Of a stretch of 64,000 bases of DNA, positions 45,390 to 55,707 are shown in pieces. A program made the position numbers and the translations under genes. Source of the stretch: Hyaloperonospora brassicae (Eukaryota; Oomycota; Peronosporomycetes; Peronosporales; Peronosporaceae); contig CANTFL010001315.1 of the NCBI GenBank assembly GCA_947650285.1, positions 558,001 through 622,000 of the forward strand. Direction: 5' to 3'. How positions within the stretch are numbered: position 1 is the stretch's first letter; every line of letters begins with the position of its first letter. The notes under the pieces are model-generated. The model saw only the letters and a program-made list of their open reading frames with translations. It had not been told where the DNA came from and did no database searches.

Positions 45390-47554
45390 CAGTCAGATCT
45401 GTTGCGGAAACGTGATTGCTTGCATTTTGAAATGTCCCAAAAATAAGCACGCTAATGATGCTGTTTAAGGGACAACTTATTCTCCTCGAAGCGATTGCTT
45501 GATGATTGATTAGTTCGAGACCAAATGTTCAGAGGAGCCTCTTTGTTGCCATTATTGTCGAAGCCGGTGATGCCAGCAAAGCTTGTTGCATTGACTGACA
45601 TGAGATGGAGGTAAAATGTGGCATGTCCAACATAGGTGGACGCGACAGATCATGGCCTTAGAGATCAAGCTGTACGCCACACATGTATTTCGGTATTACG
45701 ACTGTTAAGCAAAGCGAGCAAGACAAACGTTACCCCTTCACCTGCTAAATCGAGGGCTCAAACTCATATTCTGGAATTAAATAGGTATAAAGGCGATGAA
45801 CATTCTTTCCACGAACACGCATACCTTGTGAGATACATCGTGTATAAGATTGCTGATTTACACACACTTGTTGCTTATTTAATAATGCTTACCTCTTCCG
45901 CCAATAAACCTTTAAAAGTTGAACAATTTTATAAAAAAATCAAAAACTGATAAATTAAACGAACTTAGAAATTTGAGATACCGCGCCCTCGTAGTTTGTA
46001 GCGGAATATGAGGTGAAAGAGTAACAAGAGCCTAGACACAGCGACGATTAGTGTAATGTAATTGGTCGGCGACCGCTAAATCATTGCGAACCTGGTAGAT
46101 ACTTCCCTCTCACCCGAGATATCTGCTCTCAGAGCGGAAAGCTAGGACTCGTGTGCTGATGTCCCTTCACTCACCTCTTGGGCACATCAGTGGGATGATT
46201 CCACTTTCCTTGATAGCTAAATTCGATTATTCTTGATCGAGTTTAAATAATGGTGGTGTGAGGAATTCACGCACAAGTCTCTTATTACACGACCGCAGTT
46301 GTTCTTGGATGTACGCTTTTTGAGTCACGAATACATACCAAGACCGCCTTGTCCAGTATGTCGATACTTTTATCACTTGGTCTTCGACCGACTAAGCCGT
46401 ATCGCAATCATTCTTTTTTCATAAGGCTGCATCCAAAAGCACTTGTAGAGTACACGCGAGTGCTTACCACCCTTGCCAAATATCCAAGGGTAGGTATTCT
46501 GTGGGATTTTGCGACTCTTTTAAATGTCGAGAGGCCATAACTAAAGCCCATCACATAAGGCACGCATGGGTGTTCAGCATACAATTGAGCTCTGTATGGT
46601 GCTCGCCAGCCAAAGTTGAACCACGGTTGTACCTATCTGTATATAGGGATTAGCTCACACGTGACTATTGTCTTACGCTGATCGTGCCCATTATCGATGT
46701 GGTCTACACCGGTCATCGTCCCTGCGGATCGCGGTTGGACCTTCCCTGTGTCGCCGATCTGGATTGGGCAATCTGATCTAGACTTTAAGTAGGACTAAAT
46801 GACATGCAGATCGCAATCGGATTATCCAAAAGAAAATTGCGATCGACTAATCTGGAAGTACATTGCGATCAGTTGCTTTGGATTTCGACTTGCAAATGTG
46901 GTGGAGTGGTGATCACACATTCCTTGTGATCGTGACTCTCCACTGGCGCCCGGACGACCGATTTATGGAGGGGGTTACCCGATTCCGTGCTCTGTGTCTT
47001 CTTGCTCACCTTGTGTACCCGTCGGTGGGGCGGGTTGCGCTCTTCTTGGTGGACTTGAGCTGAAGCTGAACTTGACCGTCTTAGGGATAGGTGTTGATCG
47101 GGTGCAAATGCTTCACCCGGTCAAACGTAGGTGCGGATCGTGTGAAAGTTCTTTACTCGATCGCTTGTGACTCGGGCGCTCTCCCAGAGTCGCCTTTGAC
47201 AGGGGTGATGCTTGATACGCGATCCTTCTGACCACTTGAGCCGTCTCGCGATCTTGTATCTGAACCGTAAGGTTCACTGCGTCCTATCGCAGTTGAGGGA
47301 AGGGTGAGAGTTGACGTTCCACCTGGCCAAACATTCCAAGGGAAAAGTTCGCAGAGACGTGGGTGACTCTCTATTCACCGGGAGGCCAAAGGTTCTGCCC
47401 GGCAGAAGTCGACGCGTAAAATCCAATTATGTTTACTGTCAACCAACCAAATTTAAACCCTATCATTATGCCTATCTTTTCGATAGGTCAACTGTTGTGC
47501 ACCGCCTGTCTATGCCATATCTTACCTCATGTGGTCCACAGCATATACTCCGTA
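45390..47554. other. Unassigned stretch
   Basis: There are no supported genes. From about 46.7 kb the sequence is less AT-rich, has many GCGATC/GATCGC words and may be the 5' part of a retroelement, but I cannot identify a domain. Confidence 0.35.
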
Positions 47555-47659
47555 GTGGATCGCTCCACAGCGGATCGCTCCGTAGTGGATCGCTCCACAG
47601 CGGATCGCTCCACAGTGGATCGCGGTACAGTGGATCGCGGTGCAGTGGATCGCGGTTCA
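47555..47659. repeat. 15-bp minisatellite, seven copies
   Basis: Seven tandem units of the form GTGGATCGCTCCACA or its variants (G[T/C]GGATCGC then TCCACA, TCCGTA, GGTACA, GGTGCA or GGTTCA). Because 15 is a multiple of three, all frames stay open through the array, which explains the repetitive open frames on both strands. Confidence 0.92.
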
Positions 47660-47834
47660 TAATCTACACCCATTATGTGATCCACACCACCCAGCGGTAT
47701 CCAGGATAGAAGGTGGATCAACCTGCGCGACTTGGACAGTCTTTTCTCTTCAATCAGTCGTTTGGTCACCTTACTCGTCCCAACAGGCCCATCTCCGTAC
47801 GCGCTCCACCAATCAAACTGGCGTCGCACTTTAG

Positions 47835-47852
47835 GTGGATCGCGCGATCCAC
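47835..47852. repeat. Perfect 18-bp palindrome, same core as the minisatellite
   Basis: GTGGATCGC followed at once by its reverse complement GCGATCCAC. The half-site is identical to the conserved part of the minisatellite unit 176 bp upstream. Confidence 0.9.
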
Positions 47853-48897
47853 ACTTTCGTCATTCTTCCTTCGCGCTTATCCACACAAAAATTTGGCCAA
47901 CCATACTCCGTCATTGACCACATCAACGATTATTGAATGACCATGGCCAAGCATATAGTGCTAACTTGGGTTCGCCGATCATTCATGTTATGATGAACAC
48001 CGCGATAGGGTTGAACCTGATCAATGGGCTGCTATCGACGCGAAACTGATCGACATCATCGCAATGGGGTAAGGACCTGGTACACATCGATTGGTCCTTC
48101 GGTCAAAGTTACTGTACGATTAAAAAAACTGTGATCTGCAGTTAGCACGTGATCCGCATCACCCTAATTCTCAGCTAGGATACTCTCTATCGTAGGCAGT
48201 AATCTCCTGATAAGATCGTTGCAGATTCCTACCGTACCACATTGGCCCACCTTCGATGTTTTGTGAATAGCCAAGTAAACGATATGTACTTCTGACCAAT
48301 GGTTCCTTTTTCATCTTCATATCGCTCATCATCGAAATAAAACGAAGTGGGCTTACTGTATGACTATCGCTAGCCAAATTCTTGATCAACTTCTCCTCAT
48401 CCTCCCTACCCTAATAATCGTCGTACAGGCTAGTGTACCCCTGCATCCCGTATATTATTATGTGATACGACATTTATATGTTCGTATCACATGTTCGTGT
48501 CGGCCCCCCTTGCAAGGAAGACGTTTTTATCGGCACATCGAAACCGCTTACGATCACGACGCTTATCCGATACGATAAGGGGTCAGGTACCCCACCGCAT
48601 TCTGATGCTTACAAGAATATACACAACCCAATGCACTTCTTACGCATTGTACTCACATTATATAAGCGTGACCGTCAAGGTGCTACAAACTGGCCGACGC
48701 CAGACCGCCGATCGTGAATTTTGAGTGATCCATTGTCTCGGATCTAGATTCATCTGTTGGAAGCGCAAGTTGCGCTTGAATCGACTCCAGAGACTAATTC
48801 TACGTTAGAACATTATGGAATGTTCTATAGGCTTCTATGTGTTGTAGTAGGCACCACAAATATAAAGGTTGGGTAGTTCCTACTTTTATTTTGACAA
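47853..48897. other. Region upstream of the hammerhead-like motif
   Basis: No gene is recognised. A TATAAAG at about 48862 lies 36 bp before the ribozyme-like motif and could be a core promoter element for it. Confidence 0.3.
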
Positions 48898-48940
48898 GCC
48901 ACTGACGAGGCCCTTGGCGGGGGACCGAAACGCGTCTGGC
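48898..48940 (+). ncRNA. Hammerhead ribozyme-like motif (type I, minimal)
   Basis: All core positions are present in order: stem I 5' strand GCCA (48898-48901), CTGACGA (48902-48908), stem II GGCCC / GGG-A-CC (48909-48913 with 48921-48926, one bulged A), GAA (48927-48929), and a very short stem III A-C / G-T (48930-48931 with 48934-48935). C17 follows at 48936, then stem I 3' strand TGGC (48937-48940), which pairs exactly with GCCA. Cleavage would follow GTC. Such minimal type I hammerheads are known from Penelope-like elements and retrozymes. I see no Penelope reverse transcriptase nearby. Activity is not shown. Confidence 0.6.
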
Positions 48941-50099
48941 GCGCGTTTATGATCATTTATTTTACCTTATGTTTACTTCTAACACCATCGGTCGCAAGAT
49001 CTGCAGATCGCTCATCTTGCTCCGAGCAGTAAAGTAAGTGTTCTCTTGATGCTGCGATTGAGATGATCCAAAGACCATGTCCCGCCCTCGTAATGATTGC
49101 TTTGAGAATCAACAAGACGTTGTGGACCACAATATATTATTTTAAGCACCCTTGAGTGAGCAGGAAGCCCGCGAGATCGACTGGAACTAAATTTGCAGCC
49201 TTGGCACAAGTCGGCCTCTCCGTGTGTCCTGTTCGCTATCGATGCACAACGCTTACTCGTGAATGCGAAGAGACGATCTTTCAAGCCGACGAATTTTGAA
49301 GGAGTCAAAAAGTGTGACGTTCTTCATTACCGAAAGAGAAAACTGCTTGCCATGCGAATCGAACAAAACTTTAAAGTCAGTGATCGCCGTTACGAAAGGA
49401 ATTGACCATAGCAATAGAATTAGCGAGAGCCGAAGACGGGTACAAAGATCGTTGAGCTAGAATTGACAGATAAACAAGAACGATCTTGTCATTCATGGAC
49501 CGGCGAAATTTGCGTTGTACTAGACATATACTCGATGCGCTACAGACGAAGCACGATCAGCTGCTGAAGGATTTTGACCTTCTAGCCCCGATCACTATCA
49601 TTTGGCAATCATGTTGCACGATATAAAAACGGAGCGCGATCTAGCTGTTTTTGTATCGTGACTTCCTTTGTACTCGTTTGTCCAATTTAGTACCGACACC
49701 CTCCGGCTCCTTCGCCTCCGACTATATCAGCGAGCGCACCTATGAATACTCCGATTGCGCCTGAAAAGGCAACATCCAGTACACCTTTGATCACTCAGAT
49801 TTGCCTGCAGTGACACCACCCATTATCCTCGCAGGATAATAACGTCTTCAGGCCTAGCGCTTTCAGTAAACTTGATCGTACTAAACGTATAACTCCAACA
49901 AGAACTTGATCAACCAACCTAGTCGCGCAGGGATCAAGTCGCCGGTATCCGTTGCATAAAACCGAATCTGTCGCGCTGTATCCCAATCAACGATGTTCAC
50001 GCGATCGGCCACATCTGCTCTACGATGACGATGAGGGTGGCCTAGCGGATTGCACCTCGAACCATTCTGTCTATTCTTTTTTGGGTTCTTTGTCGTCCT
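48941..50099. other. Unassigned stretch between the ribozyme-like motif and a retroelement remnant
   Basis: Frames on the plus strand (49193-49460, 49952-50137) look like decayed retroelement coding sequence, with many stops and no clear domain. Confidence 0.35.
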
Positions 50100-51443
50100 C
50101 TCGGTCAACTTCCGACGTCAGACAGAGATTTACTTGAGAAAGTCCCGGAAAAGCCCGACTTCATCTTTCGAAATCGATCGACGCTCTTACGCCGATCGCA
50201 CCGCCGCGCCGGGTACTGTCAAGAGATGACGACGAGGGCTTTGTTTGGGGAGCCTATAATAGATTACAACGGTATGCTTAGCACGGTAAGTGATATCTTT
50301 AGTCTGCAACAGAAATGGAAATGTTATAGAGGCGTACGCAGCTCTTCCCATCACCGGGTTTTACTCGCGGTACACGGATCCCCAAAACCGCAACCGCGTT
50401 TCTCGATCGTCTTTCGCGATGCTTCCTCAATCGGCTCGCCAGTTCAGTCCAACCAACATGTTGAACAGGATTTATATCTCTCCTTCGCCATTTTCTTCAA
50501 AAGGTTTTCTTTTCCTGCCCAGCAAAGTAAACTTTGCTCGCCTCCGATTCCTATTTTGGTCTCTCTGCTGATCACGAGGCCAAGACCGATGTGCTATACG
50601 ATCATAAACGATGGGAGATATACGATTGGCGAGTCGACACAATGTCTGTCATTTGCAAAGAGTTCTTCGAGACTCTGGTTGAATGGTCCAATAAGTTCGA
50701 GACTTGTTCCTGCCATTGAGACGATTGTATGGAAGTCGTCTCACTTTCTGCCGATCTCCCGTAAGAAGCGACAACTTGATCAGGCTCTAGCGACCTTCCC
50801 ACGAGTCAAAGGCATAAGAGATAGCGATCCGGTTTCAAGCGTAAAAAAGTCGTACTCATCATTCTTCAGCGCATGGTGTCGACGGTCAAAGTGATCGATA
50901 ACTATTGACAAATCCGACATTTTCACAACTTTTCATGCCCAAACGAGTATTGAGTGTGGCTGCGGGTCCGTCTACGATGCGAGCCGATGTACTCGCTTTG
51001 ATCACCACCTTGTGATGTGCCTTGTTGCAAGAGTGCTCGAGGACTAGTTTCGTATCTCGATTTCGGATCATCCCGGATTATCTCTACGTTGCATATCTAA
51101 TCAGTTGCGCTTCTGGTAACGCGATCGGCTGACACAACGGGGCAAAGCGCAATAGCGCGATCGAATGGCAAGTTACGGAGTGGACATCGTAGCGGCCGCA
51201 TCTAAGTATGCTGCCGATTTGACTGTGACTGAAGCAGAATGTCGTGGACTCGAGTCGCTCAGTTTCGATCTTCTTGCTGATCGAAGTACAGGATGTGGGA
51301 TTGTTTACGGCAATTCGAGACTAGCGATCAGGAAGATGCGTGTCGATATCGACCGTAAGGTCTCGAAGTGCACTTCATGTGCCATAAAGCCATATGAAAA
51401 CTCCGATGATGGCCGGTCCGTTATATCGTGCATAAATATTTGA
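50100..51443 (+). pseudogene. Decayed retroelement with RNase H remnant
   Basis: From about 50137 the plus strand reads EKVPEKPDFIFRNRSTLLRR, then shifts frame repeatedly through DYNGMLSTVSDIFSLQQKW, a continuous stretch around SFAMLPQSARQ and FFETLVEWSNKFE, and LPISRKKRQLDQALATFPRV. It ends in an open frame (51165-51443) with an RNase H-like pattern: an Asp-containing strand, DLTVTEAECRGLESL, CGIVYGNSRLAIRKMR. This resembles a gag-pol type polyprotein of Phytophthora retroelements. At least four frame changes are needed, so it is dead. It belongs to a different family from the 21-kb gypsy copy. Confidence 0.6.
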
Positions 51444-51684
51444 GACTAATGACTGAGGATACAAAGATCCACCAGGGGTGAACGAGGAAGATTGGAACTT
51501 TGGTACTTTGTTGCAAGAGGTTTGTCGCGATTTGGCCAGCCGGAATCGAATGAAAGGTATGCGGATACACGAGGAAGAGTAGTTTGACTGACAGCGATCG
51601 GGTTGTTCGGCACTCTTCAGAAAGCTGCTAGTTCTCAACTTGCATCATATTGACGTGCATGCATTAGTGTGTAAGCGTGCTCGT

Positions 51685-53751
51685 TCACATGACACAACAG
51701 CCTTTCTCGCCGTCTTGAAGACTAGCGCTATCAAGGTCGTCGTCGCTCTTTGCCTTGTTGTCGGTCTCCGAACGCGCATCGCCTTCGTTGTCATCGTTGG
51801 TCTCCCGGGCATCTGCGCGTTGCTTCGTAATTACCTTTCGCAACCGTTCCACGTCGTGCATCGTGAGTACTGTGCTGTTGCGAAGCACGAGGTAGTCGTC
51901 GAAGCCAAACGTTTTGCAGCACAATTCCAGCTTACGTTGCTCGCCATCGTGCCCATCCATTCCCAATAGTTCACCCATTGTGCTCTGCATGAAGTGCGGC
52001 TGGTTACCAACCACTTCAATTTGCGCATTCAGAGCTCGGATTAGCCAAACCAATTCCGTCACCTCGGGCACGCTCGGATCGCCGTGGCGAAACGTCACAG
52101 CAGACGGGTAAAGCATATCGCCCTTTACGTTCGCAATCGGTAGTGAATACTTCTTGATCATGTCCAAGTCGTCAAACGGCACGGAAGTCTGTGGACCAAA
52201 CATGATCGTCATCTCCTTAGCACCCCATACAATCTTTTGGTCACCAGCACCGCTAGAAGCGTTTCCAGGCGTAGTGCAGCTGACCTTGTGGTCCTTCCAG
52301 TGGTCACGCTGGCACGCTGCATCGCAGTAAAAAGTGCATTTGCAGCGCGTGCAGCGCTTAAGCTCCTTGCCAGGAGCAGCGCGTTTGTCACACTTTGCAC
52401 ATCGACGCAGCTTCGGATTTTCCATCAAAGCTAGTCGCTCGCCAGGAGATAGCACGCGACGCTCCAAATCTGCGCGCGTGTAAAATAACGCCATACCACG
52501 AATGTGGTCACCACATTCACCGCTTGGTCCACTGTCTGTGCGTGTGCTAATGACTGACGAGAAGACAGTGCCTCTACCAACGTGATTGCGGGCATCCAGA
52601 CGCAGTTCCTCATCACCGACAGCATCAATCTGAATAGCCTGACGCTCGGCAAATCGGTTCCACGGCTCCAGTTTCGCGTATTGCTCGCAGGCTGAGTAGA
52701 AAGCCGTCAGTGCTTCAGGAGTCACACCAGAACCTGATATCAGTCCGGGCCGCTCACTCACTTCTGCCACGGATGCGAGGTCGTTTCGAATCAAGTGCTG
52801 CGATAACTCCCTGCCGGCGAAAACGTACACAACACATTAGAAAAGCACAACCTCTGTACGCACACGTGCACCAAACTCAACAACGCACTGGATGTAGGCG
52901 TCAATGCCGTCCGACTCAGACAGGTATGAGCACTCGATTCCCAACGCCGAGTAACTCTTCCGTAGCTGCCCAACAAAGTGCTTGTCTGGAAACACAAGCT
53001 TGTCCGGACGGTGCTGCGGTGTCCCTGTTGGCGGGTCTACCATCGCATGCAGTGTCAGGTCCAACACCGTCTGTGGCGATGGGTACACTTCCGGCGGGTC
53101 GCAAATCTTTTTGGACACAACTTGACCCAGCGGATACAAGTTGTTCACTAGCACACAGTATGGTCGACACGGCACAGCATCGCGTCCTTCCTCAGCTCCG
53201 GCACTAGAGGCCGACCAGACTCGAAGCTGACGCACGACAACCTGCCACACTTCAAGCTGTTTCTTCTCCAGCTTCCGATAACGTTCCACTTGCTTGGAGG
53301 TTATCAGCATCTCGGTGCTAATGACAATGTCGGCTGCAAAAGCACATACACACATGACAAATAGATAGATTGGCGTGAACCCGTGCAATTGATCGATGAC
53401 CGACCACCGACGAGACACTCGAGCACGAACCATCGCCTTCGACGTCAAATTGCGTTGGCACGCGTGGGACGTCTTCAGTATCCGAGTCCGAGTCGTCCTG
53501 TACGTACAATGGCAACAGCGTATCAATCAACAAAGTACAGCATCACAAGACGTAGTACGGTGCGACTGTTCCAACAGAGGCAAATGTCGATCGAAAAAAG
53601 CGCCTTCAAAAAAGCAAAAGATAAGAGTCGAGATGGGTCTCGACAAGCCGTGCTTGATACAGAGGCACTGGCGTGTCCGAGTCAATGTAGTCACCTGAAA
53701 CGCATTCCACTTTGCGTACTTCTTGGTCAAGAATTCGTCGCTCGACGTCAT
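51685..53751 (-). CDS. MYND-type zinc finger protein with possible CaaX tail
   Basis: Four exons are proposed: 53751-53695, 53497-53401, 53333-52852 and 52806-51685, giving 585 residues. All phases agree (TTTCAG/GTGACT, GTCG/GTCATC, ACAGAG/GTTGTG). The last intron is only 45 nt, and its donor and acceptor (GGGAG) are weak. An acidic N-terminus (DDSDSDTED) precedes a domain of about 250 residues of unknown function. A classical MYND zinc finger follows (CAKCDKRA through CTRCKCTFYCDAACQRDHW to HKVSC), then a C-terminal domain, an acidic low-complexity tail and the ending GCCVM, a possible CaaX prenylation box. MYND fingers usually bind proline-rich partners. There is no SET domain, so methyltransferase activity is not expected. 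It is divergent from CSN8. Confidence 0.82.
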
Positions 53752-53983
53752 GGCGCACGTGCTGCGGCTTTCGACCTATGGCTTCAATCGGCAAATGACG
53801 GATCAAGTGGGTTCGCGAAAAATTCACTTAAGAACATCAACTTTCAAGTTTCACACTCCCCTCGACGACAAACAATAGTTTCTCAATGGCGTCGGTCGGT
53901 CGGTCGCACGAGCGTTCGACTCAGAACGGAGACGCGGCCAACCGACGCATCTGATTCGTCGATACTCGTCGTCGATGATCCAC
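53752..53983. promoter_or_regulatory. Bidirectional promoter, MYND protein / CSN8
   Basis: 232 bp between two divergent starts, with a short (GGTC)n run near 53892-53905. Promoter role is inferred from position only. Confidence 0.4.
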
Positions 53984-54939
53984 ATGCCGCCCGACCTTGA
54001 CGCGCTCCAGACGCAGCGCCACGCGCTGCTGGCAGCGCACACAGCCGCGAGCGACCGCACCGCGCAGCAGGAAATCGAGCAGCAGCTGCACCGTCTCTCG
54101 GAAGAGCTGGAGCTGGTGGCTGCGGCGCCGTCTCGAGAGACCGCGACGCTGTCGGCCGACTTTTACGCGAGCTATTTAGTGCTCGTGTTGCTCTCGGGCG
54201 ACCTGAACGACGCGCGGTTTCTGTGGCGACGCATTACGACCGAGACAAAAGACGCGTCGGTAGAGCTCCGGAACGTCTGGGCCATTGGCAAGGCGCTGTG
54301 GCAGCGGTGAGACGTTAGGTGTGGTGGGTCCGAGAGGGGTACCAAGCGCGCTCGAGCCTGAGGGTGTGGTTGTTGTTTTGTTTTTTGGTTTAGAAACTTG
54401 GCGGCAGCGTTTGCTGCAATGGATTACGACTGGTCGCCGTTGTTGCAAGGACTTGTGCAAGCGCTCAAGCGTCAGTTGCTTGTTTTTGCGAGCACGAAGG
54501 GCGATGGATACGTGACGATACCTGACTCCAGATGATTGACTTTCTTGTTTTTTTGTGGCAATGCAGTGTCTACGCGTGAGGCCATGGCAGAGCTGCTGTG
54601 CCGCGCGTACTCGACCATTCCTGTGACCGACGTGGCGCTGGCGATGGGATTTGCTCGACACGAGGAGGCTGTGCAGTGTGCGCGTTCTTTCTTGTTTTTT
54701 GGTGCTGCTTGAATGGCTGACTGTCGATCTGACGGGTCCATCTTGTCATGCATCGTTGTCGTGGTACAGATTGTTTGTCGCTCGGTTGGGCCGTGTCGGA
54801 GGCAGGTCAATGGGTGTTGCCGAAACCGCTAGCAAACGTGCGACGTCGCCATTCGTCTGGGGTGGATATGGCTCAACTGGACACGTTGTCAAAGACAGTG
54901 TTGCATCTGGAACAAAACACAGTGGCCATTTTGCAGTGA
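53984..54939 (+). CDS. CSN8: COP9 signalosome subunit 8
   Basis: Four exons: 53984-54306, 54394-54470, 54567-54677 and 54770-54939, about 226 residues. An in-frame ATG at 53975 would add three. Splice sites are CAGCG/GTGAGA, AAGC/GTCAGT and CAGT/GTGCGC, with TTTAG, TGCAG and TACAG acceptors, all in phase. The family core is clear: YLVLVLLSGDLNDARFLWRR, the VWAIGKALWQR block spanning the first junction, then the PCI-like part AYSTIPVTDVALAMGF and YCLSLGWAVSEAGQWVLP. CSN8 is the smallest PCI subunit of the COP9 signalosome, which removes NEDD8 from cullin ubiquitin ligases in nucleus and cytosol. Introns are 78-96 nt. The first exon is notably GC-rich. Confidence 0.92.
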
Positions 54940-55707
54940 GCGAGACAGGGCAAGAGCAATGGCACCAGATACGGTGACGTCCGGTACGTAAGGGGCCAAG
55001 TCGATATAATGCTCGTCAGCCAACAGCTCTTTGCTGAGACATTGAGTACTTCAGGTGCACCGATATGCGCCTGAAGTACCGAATGACTCAGCAATGGAAA
55101 TGATCAAGTCAGTTTATTGCAAGAGTGCACAGTGTTATGGAGCAGCAGGAGGTGCTAGTGATCGTGGCGCAATCAGCAACGAGAGCAGTAGCAGCAGAAG
55201 CACGATAGCGACAGCCAAAGGGAAATAAATGCAGAGACAACGACGGCACAGATCGTTCAGTTTGCATCTGCGGTGATGGTAATGATGATGTTGAGGAGAA
55301 GCACATGTAGCAGGGTGAAGTTGCGCCGTCCTAGGCATTGCCGCATGGCACGCTGCACACTGGACCAGGAACACAACACTGTAGGACCATCAGGATCGTG
55401 TAACAAATGCAGACTCGCATGATGGCAACAATGCATCACTTGGCAGACGGTGAAGCATGCCGAAGTACGGCATAGAAGCATCTAGGATCAAATGCTGACA
55501 ACAGGCCAGAAAGCAAAACGTTGATAGTGAACGACATTTCAGCGATCACGGTAACATCATGGATAGGATGGTCCGAAAAGCTAGTCAGTAATGACAGCGC
55601 GTTAGTTTCGCTACACTTTTGAAATGCTGCTGGTGCGTATCTTTCGTCATCCAAAGTGACAGCGATCTTGTGGGAAAAAGACATACACGTCTGCACCATC
55701 TGAATCT
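54940..55707. other. Convergent 3' region, CSN8 / HIS6
   Basis: A short inverted repeat (GTACTTCAGGTGCACCGATATGCGCCTGAAGTAC region, 55046-55079, 12-bp arms) lies here. Minus-strand frames at 55436-55711 (91 codons, beginning beside the HIS6 stop) and 55135-55374 (C-terminal hydrophobic tail) are open, but I cannot link them to a family or to each other in phase. The HIS6 3' UTR is the default reading. Confidence 0.4.

Noticed and set aside
47311..47829. Open frames with five-residue repeats on both strands
   Set aside because: They come from the 15-bp minisatellite, which keeps all frames open.
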